54,416 bases of DNA. It comes from Propionibacteriaceae bacterium (GTDB lineage: Bacteria; Actinomycetota; Actinomycetes; Propionibacteriales; Propionibacteriaceae). Under the pieces are notes generated by a model. The model had not been told where the DNA came from. It ran no database searches and worked only from the letters and a program-made list of their open reading frames with translations. The stretch's first letter is position 1. Each line of letters opens with the position of its first letter. The position numbers were made by a program, and so were the translations under genes. The stretch spans positions 9,227-63,642 of the forward strand of contig JAPUEI010000067.1 of NCBI GenBank assembly GCA_027492675.1. Reading direction: 5' to 3'. Positions 51,158 to 54,416 of the stretch are shown piece after piece.

Positions 51158-51641
51158 CGTGACGAGTCCCTACGAACACATCCCGCAGCGCGTCGGCCAT
51201 GAGGAACGCGACGCGGCCGTGCAGCGCCTGCGTACGAACCTCGACGAGGGGCGGCTCGACCAGGCCTCGTTCGACGAGCGAGTCTCCACGGCCCTGGCCG
51301 CGACGACGCAGGACGACCTCGACCCCCTCTTCTCCGACCTGCCGCCCGTCGCGACCAGCGGTCAGTTCGAGCTCTACCCGCACCAGGCGATGGCACCCCT
51401 GCCCAGCCCGTACCTGACCGACCCCGTGCCCATGGAGTCGCAGCCGAACCCCATGGCCAACCCCACGCATTGGTTCGCCACGCTGCCGCCTTGGGGGAAG
51501 GTCATCATCGTCATCGCCCTCATCGGCTTGGCGGCCGTCTTCTTCCGGTCCGGCCTCTGGTGGCTGATCTTCATCATTCCCGGCGTCTTCGGCCACTGGA
51601 ACCGCGGCGGATATCAGCGAAGGCGTGACGGACGGCGATGA
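51150..51641 (+). CDS. DUF1707-domain membrane protein
   Basis: 163 residues. An N-terminal DUF1707 domain (about 10-65) shows RDAAVQRLRTNLDEGRLDQASFDERV, then a Pro/Met-rich linker and two close membrane segments (VIIVIALIGLAAVFF; LWWLIFIIPGVFG). DUF1707 is a small actinobacterial domain of unknown function, often at the N-terminus of membrane proteins. Start candidates are ATG 51141, ATG 51150 and GTG 51159; I chose 51150, whose ATGGGTGA overlaps the previous stop. Confidence 0.78.
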   Translation: MGDVTSPYEHIPQRVGHEERDAAVQRLRTNLDEGRLDQASFDERVSTALAATTQDDLDPLFSDLPPVATSGQFELYPHQAMAPLPSPYLTDPVPMESQPNPMANPTHWFATLPPWGKVIIVIALIGLAAVFFRSGLWWLIFIIPGVFGHWNRGGYQRRRDGRR

Positions 51642-51659
51642 GCGTGGTGTGATCTGGGG

Positions 51660-51938
51660 ATGAACGTCGAGGTGAAGCGCAACGAGGGTGCCCGTCGGTA
51701 CGAGCTCGTCTCCGACTCCGGCGAACTCATCGGGTTGATCGACTATCGGATCACCGATTCCCTCATCGACCTGTTCCACGCCGAGACCAACCCCGCCCAC
51801 GGCGGCAAGGGGTACGGATCGTTGATGGTCACCGGCGCGCTCGAGGACATCCGGGCGATGGGGATGTCCGTGCGCCCGAGCTGCCCCTTCGTGTCCGACT
51901 TCTTCGGAAGACACCCGGAGTACGGCGACCTGCTCTAG
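51660..51938 (+). CDS. Small GNAT-like acetyltransferase (YjdJ type)
   Basis: 92 residues. The compact single-motif GNAT fold shows AETNPAHGGKGYGSLMVTGAL (acetyl-CoA loop) and RPSCPFVSDFFGRHPEY, whose Cys is conserved in this subfamily. Members resemble human GTLF3B/NATD1 and E. coli YjdJ; the substrate is unknown. It lies 18 bases after the DUF1707 gene. Confidence 0.85.
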   Translation: MNVEVKRNEGARRYELVSDSGELIGLIDYRITDSLIDLFHAETNPAHGGKGYGSLMVTGALEDIRAMGMSVRPSCPFVSDFFGRHPEYGDLL

Positions 51939-52011
51939 CCCGACGGGTCGTTCTCATTCCGTAAGGATTTGTCCCTCATGCCCGAAAGGTCGTGCGGGAA
52001 AGACTCGCCGC

Positions 52012-52536
52012 ATGACACGAACACTGCTCGCCTCCGCGCCCCTGGCGCTCGCCCTCCTGCTCACAGGCTGCACGTCGACCGGCCCCGCCGCCGCGCCCTC
52101 CGACGCGATGAAGGCCTCGTCGCCGGCGATGATGGAGCCTTCCGGCGCGATGTCGTCCGGCGCGATGTCGCCCTCGTCAGCCATGGCCGGTGGGGCCATG
52201 TCGACCGACGCCATGGCCGCCCACGGCTCGTACGTCACCTTCGCTGACTACTCCTCGTCGATGGCGAAGTACAGCGGGACGTCGGTCGTCTACTTCTTCC
52301 ACGCGTCGTGGTGCCCCGACTGCAAGGCCTCGGACATGGCCCTGAGCGCCGACATGAGCAAGATCCCGGCCAAGGTCACGATCGTCAAGGTCGACTACGA
52401 CACCGCCACCGAGCTGAAGATGAAGTACGGCGTCACGATGCAGCACACGTTCGTCCAGGTCGACGCGAATGGCGCCCTCGTCAAGAAGTGGTCGGGCACC
52501 ACGGTCGACATGATCCTCGCAGGGATCAAGGCCTGA
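52012..52536 (+). CDS. Thioredoxin-fold lipoprotein with a Met-rich linker
   Basis: 174 residues. Lipoprotein signal with lipobox LLTGC (Cys about 20), then a linker (about 25-72) with seven or more Met in Ala-Met repeats such as SSGAMS and AGGAMSTDAMAAHG, then a thioredoxin domain with WCPDC (about 100-104). The extracytoplasmic Met-rich stretch could bind copper(I) or act as an oxidant sink. Two bases separate it from dipZ, so it is probably a redox partner fed with electrons by the CcdA domain of DipZ. Confidence 0.85.
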   Translation: MTRTLLASAPLALALLLTGCTSTGPAAAPSDAMKASSPAMMEPSGAMSSGAMSPSSAMAGGAMSTDAMAAHGSYVTFADYSSSMAKYSGTSVVYFFHASWCPDCKASDMALSADMSKIPAKVTIVKVDYDTATELKMKYGVTMQHTFVQVDANGALVKKWSGTTVDMILAGIKA

Positions 52537-52538
52537 CG

Positions 52539-54218
52539 ATGCTGTTCACCGCCTTCGCCTCCCTCGTCGCCGGGCTGCTCACGGTGCTCGCGCCGTGCGT
52601 GCTGCCGCTGCTGCCCGTCATCCTGGGCGGCAGCGTGCTCCGGGACGGCCGTGACCGATGGCGGCCGTACATCATCACGGCGAGCCTGGTCGTCTCGCTG
52701 ATCCTGTTCACACTGCTGCTCAAGGCGTCGACCGCGCTCATCGGCGTCGACCCCCGAGTCTGGACCTGGGTCTCGGGCGGCCTGATCATCGCCGTCGGCA
52801 TCTCGCTGCTGTTCCCGGGCCTGTGGTCGAGGATCACTACGGCATTGGGCATCGACGACAAGGCACACACCCTGCTCGAGAAGGCGCACGGCCACGGGAA
52901 CCGTACGGTCTCGGCGGTGCTCACCGGCGCCTCGTTGGGGCCGGTGTTCAGCAGCTGCAGCCCGACATACGCCTGGGCGATCGCCACGGTGCTGCCGGCG
53001 AGTACGGGACTGGGGATGCTCTACCTGAGCGTGTACTGCCTCGGCGTCGGCACCTCGCTGTTGGCGATCGCCCTGCTGGGCCGACGGTTCCTGGGCCGGA
53101 TCGCGTGGGCCAGCAAGCCCAACGGCGCGTTCCAGCGGAGCATCGCCGTGCTGTTCATCGTCGTGGGGCTCTCCATCGGGACCGGGCTCGACAAGATCAT
53201 CCAGACCCGCCTGGTGGACCTCGACCCGTTCGGAATCTCTCGTGTCGAGCAGCGGCTGGTGCCGACCTCCGGAGGGTCGGCCACGCAGATGACCCCCGCC
53301 GACCTGACCAGCTACCCGGCGCCGGAGCTCGTCGGCATCAAGGGCTGGATCAACTCCGACCCGCTCACCGTGGCCCAGCTCAAGGGGAAGGTCGTGCTGA
53401 TCGACTTCTGGACGTACTCCTGCATCAACTGCCAACGGACCCAGCCGTACGTCAACGCCTGGTACGACGCGTACAAGGCTGACGGCCTGGTCGTCATCGG
53501 CGTGCACGCGCCGGAGTTCGCGTTCGAGCAGGTGCCGAGCAACGTGCAGAAGGCCGTGGCCGACGCGGGGATCCACTATCCCGTGGCGCTCGACAACGAC
53601 TTCGCGACCTGGAAGGCGTACGACAACAGCTACTGGCCGGCCAAGTACCTGATCGACCGCGACGGGCGCGTGCGGTACACCCACTTCGGCGAGGGTGCCT
53701 ACGACGAGACCGAGTCGACGATCCGGCAGCTCCTGGGAGAGTCCGCCTCGGCGAGCGCCCGCGTGGACGTGCCGGCGGCCGGTCCGGGGAGCGCGAACCG
53801 TACGCCGGAGACGTACCTCGGGAGTTCGCGCGCCACCCGCTACGTCGGCACGCCCGCCCTCACGAAGAGCGGTCCGTACCAGCCGGCCGCCACGCTCGCG
53901 GCCGACCAGTGGACGCTCGGCGGGGCCTGGACGGTCACCGGCGAGTCGATCACTGCCATGGAGGATGGCGCGACCCTCACGCTGCGGTTCACCGGCATGG
54001 GCGTCTACCTGGTGATGGGCGGCCCGACGGGATCGACGGTGAGGGTCGAGGTGGACCCGGCGACGACCTTCGGCAGCGACGTGGGCACGGGCGGTGCCGT
54101 GAGCCTGGGCGAGTACCGCCTGTACAAGCTCGTCCAGGCCGACCAGACCGTGACCGGTGGCACGGTGACGTTGACGTTCTCGAAGGGCGTCACCGCGAAC
54201 GCGTTCACCTTCGGATGA
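52539..54218 (+). CDS. dipZ: DipZ-type CcdA-TlpA fusion for transmembrane electron transfer
   Basis: 559 residues in three parts. An N-terminal CcdA/DsbD-beta domain with about six helices (1-235) has the redox cysteines in VLAPCVLPLLP (about 20) and VFSSCSPTYA. An extracellular TlpA-like domain (about 275-415) carries YSCINCQ. A C-terminal beta-sandwich domain (about 420-559) is typical of mycobacterial DipZ. It carries electrons from cytoplasmic thioredoxin to outside proteins, including the lipoprotein just upstream. ATG 52539 follows the upstream stop by two bases. Confidence 0.9.
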   Translation: MLFTAFASLVAGLLTVLAPCVLPLLPVILGGSVLRDGRDRWRPYIITASLVVSLILFTLLLKASTALIGVDPRVWTWVSGGLIIAVGISLLFPGLWSRITTALGIDDKAHTLLEKAHGHGNRTVSAVLTGASLGPVFSSCSPTYAWAIATVLPASTGLGMLYLSVYCLGVGTSLLAIALLGRRFLGRIAWASKPNGAFQRSIAVLFIVVGLSIGTGLDKIIQTRLVDLDPFGISRVEQRLVPTSGGSATQMTPADLTSYPAPELVGIKGWINSDPLTVAQLKGKVVLIDFWTYSCINCQRTQPYVNAWYDAYKADGLVVIGVHAPEFAFEQVPSNVQKAVADAGIHYPVALDNDFATWKAYDNSYWPAKYLIDRDGRVRYTHFGEGAYDETESTIRQLLGESASASARVDVPAAGPGSANRTPETYLGSSRATRYVGTPALTKSGPYQPAATLAADQWTLGGAWTVTGESITAMEDGATLTLRFTGMGVYLVMGGPTGSTVRVEVDPATTFGSDVGTGGAVSLGEYRLYKLVQADQTVTGGTVTLTFSKGVTANAFTFG

Positions 54219-54225
54219 TGTCGCA

Positions 54226-54231
54226 TACGGT
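54226..54231 (+). promoter_or_regulatory. -10 box of the response regulator gene
   Basis: TACGGT lies six bases before ATG 54238, fitting a leaderless transcript. No convincing -35 element is seen. Confidence 0.4.
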
Positions 54232-54237
54232 GACACC

Positions 54238-54416
54238 ATGACGCGCATCCTCCTCGTCGAGGACGACGACACCGTGGCCGAGGTCGTCACGACGTACCTC
54301 GAAGCGGCCGATCTTGAGGTGGTGCGTTGCGCCGACGGGCTGGCGGCGGTCGCCACGGCGGCCGCCACGACGCCGGACCTGATCGTGCTCGACCTGATGC
54401 TGCCCGGGCTGGACGG
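54238..54416 (+). CDS. Response regulator receiver domain, cut by the window end
   Basis: 59 residues visible. RILLVEDDDTVAEVV gives the acidic pocket Asp residues and LIVLDLMLPGLDG the phosphoacceptor Asp (about 53) of an OmpR-like receiver domain. The output domain and any sensor kinase lie beyond the window. Confidence 0.85.
   Translation, partial: MTRILLVEDDDTVAEVVTTYLEAADLEVVRCADGLAAVATAAATTPDLIVLDLMLPGLD

Overview
The window is high-GC DNA from an actinobacterium, most likely a member of the Propionibacteriales (order-level placement is inference). The evidence is a WhiB protein, a SARP/BTAD regulator, an LCP ligase, DipZ, many 4-bp ATGA/GTGA start-stop overlaps, and several start codons placed 6-8 nt after a TANNNT -10 box (leaderless mRNAs). 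No IS element, integrase, CRISPR array or rRNA was seen. The first ~90 bases look like unreliable contig-end sequence.

Layout. (1) 1-13600 is a housekeeping block: a truncated Ssd/CpaE-like ATPase, a methyltransferase, a holin-like membrane protein, an oligo-1,6-glucosidase-like GH13 enzyme, then NUDIX-TlpA-Nth | Crp | RidA-DUF4177 | two ArsA-like ATPases | WhiB | PASTA-PBP-metallophosphoesterase | tRNA-Pro. Much of this order matches Mycobacterium tuberculosis Rv3672c-Rv3683. Between the NUDIX and GH13 genes lies an unusual array: nine 12-bp cores at an exact 22-bp pitch, five in one orientation and four in the other. (2) 13597-36597 is a 23-kb sugar-catabolic island with beta-galactosidase (GH42), alpha-galactosidase (GH36), an ABC importer without its own ATPase, and a non-Leloir oxidative route: Gfo/Idh dehydrogenases, SMP-30 lactonase, IlvD/Edd dehydratase, then kinase plus KDPG-type aldolase, a DapA-type lyase, or an SDR-FAH branch. 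Two LacI and one IclR regulators and clear palindromic operators control it. A ceramidase-domain protein of unknown role sits in the main operon. (3) 36650-41258 holds an alcohol dehydrogenase, an LCP protein and a cysteine operon (DUF4395, thioredoxin-like protein, cysK). The cysteine operon is preceded by a leaderless 23-codon ORF with five Cys in its last nine residues, followed by mutually exclusive hairpins: a cysteine-sensing attenuator. (4) 41259-48449 is a secreted-protein and exopolysaccharide operon (UDP-sugar dehydrogenase, epimerase, GT2 synthase, polysaccharide deacetylase, lipoprotein) divergent from a SARP-type regulator. (5) 48446-54416 holds lysC, an SDR, small membrane proteins, a Met-rich thioredoxin lipoprotein paired with DipZ, and the start of a response regulator.

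The strongest candidates for new biology are the cysteine attenuator, the 22-bp bidirectional array, and the galactoside/sugar-acid island with its embedded ceramidase-like protein.
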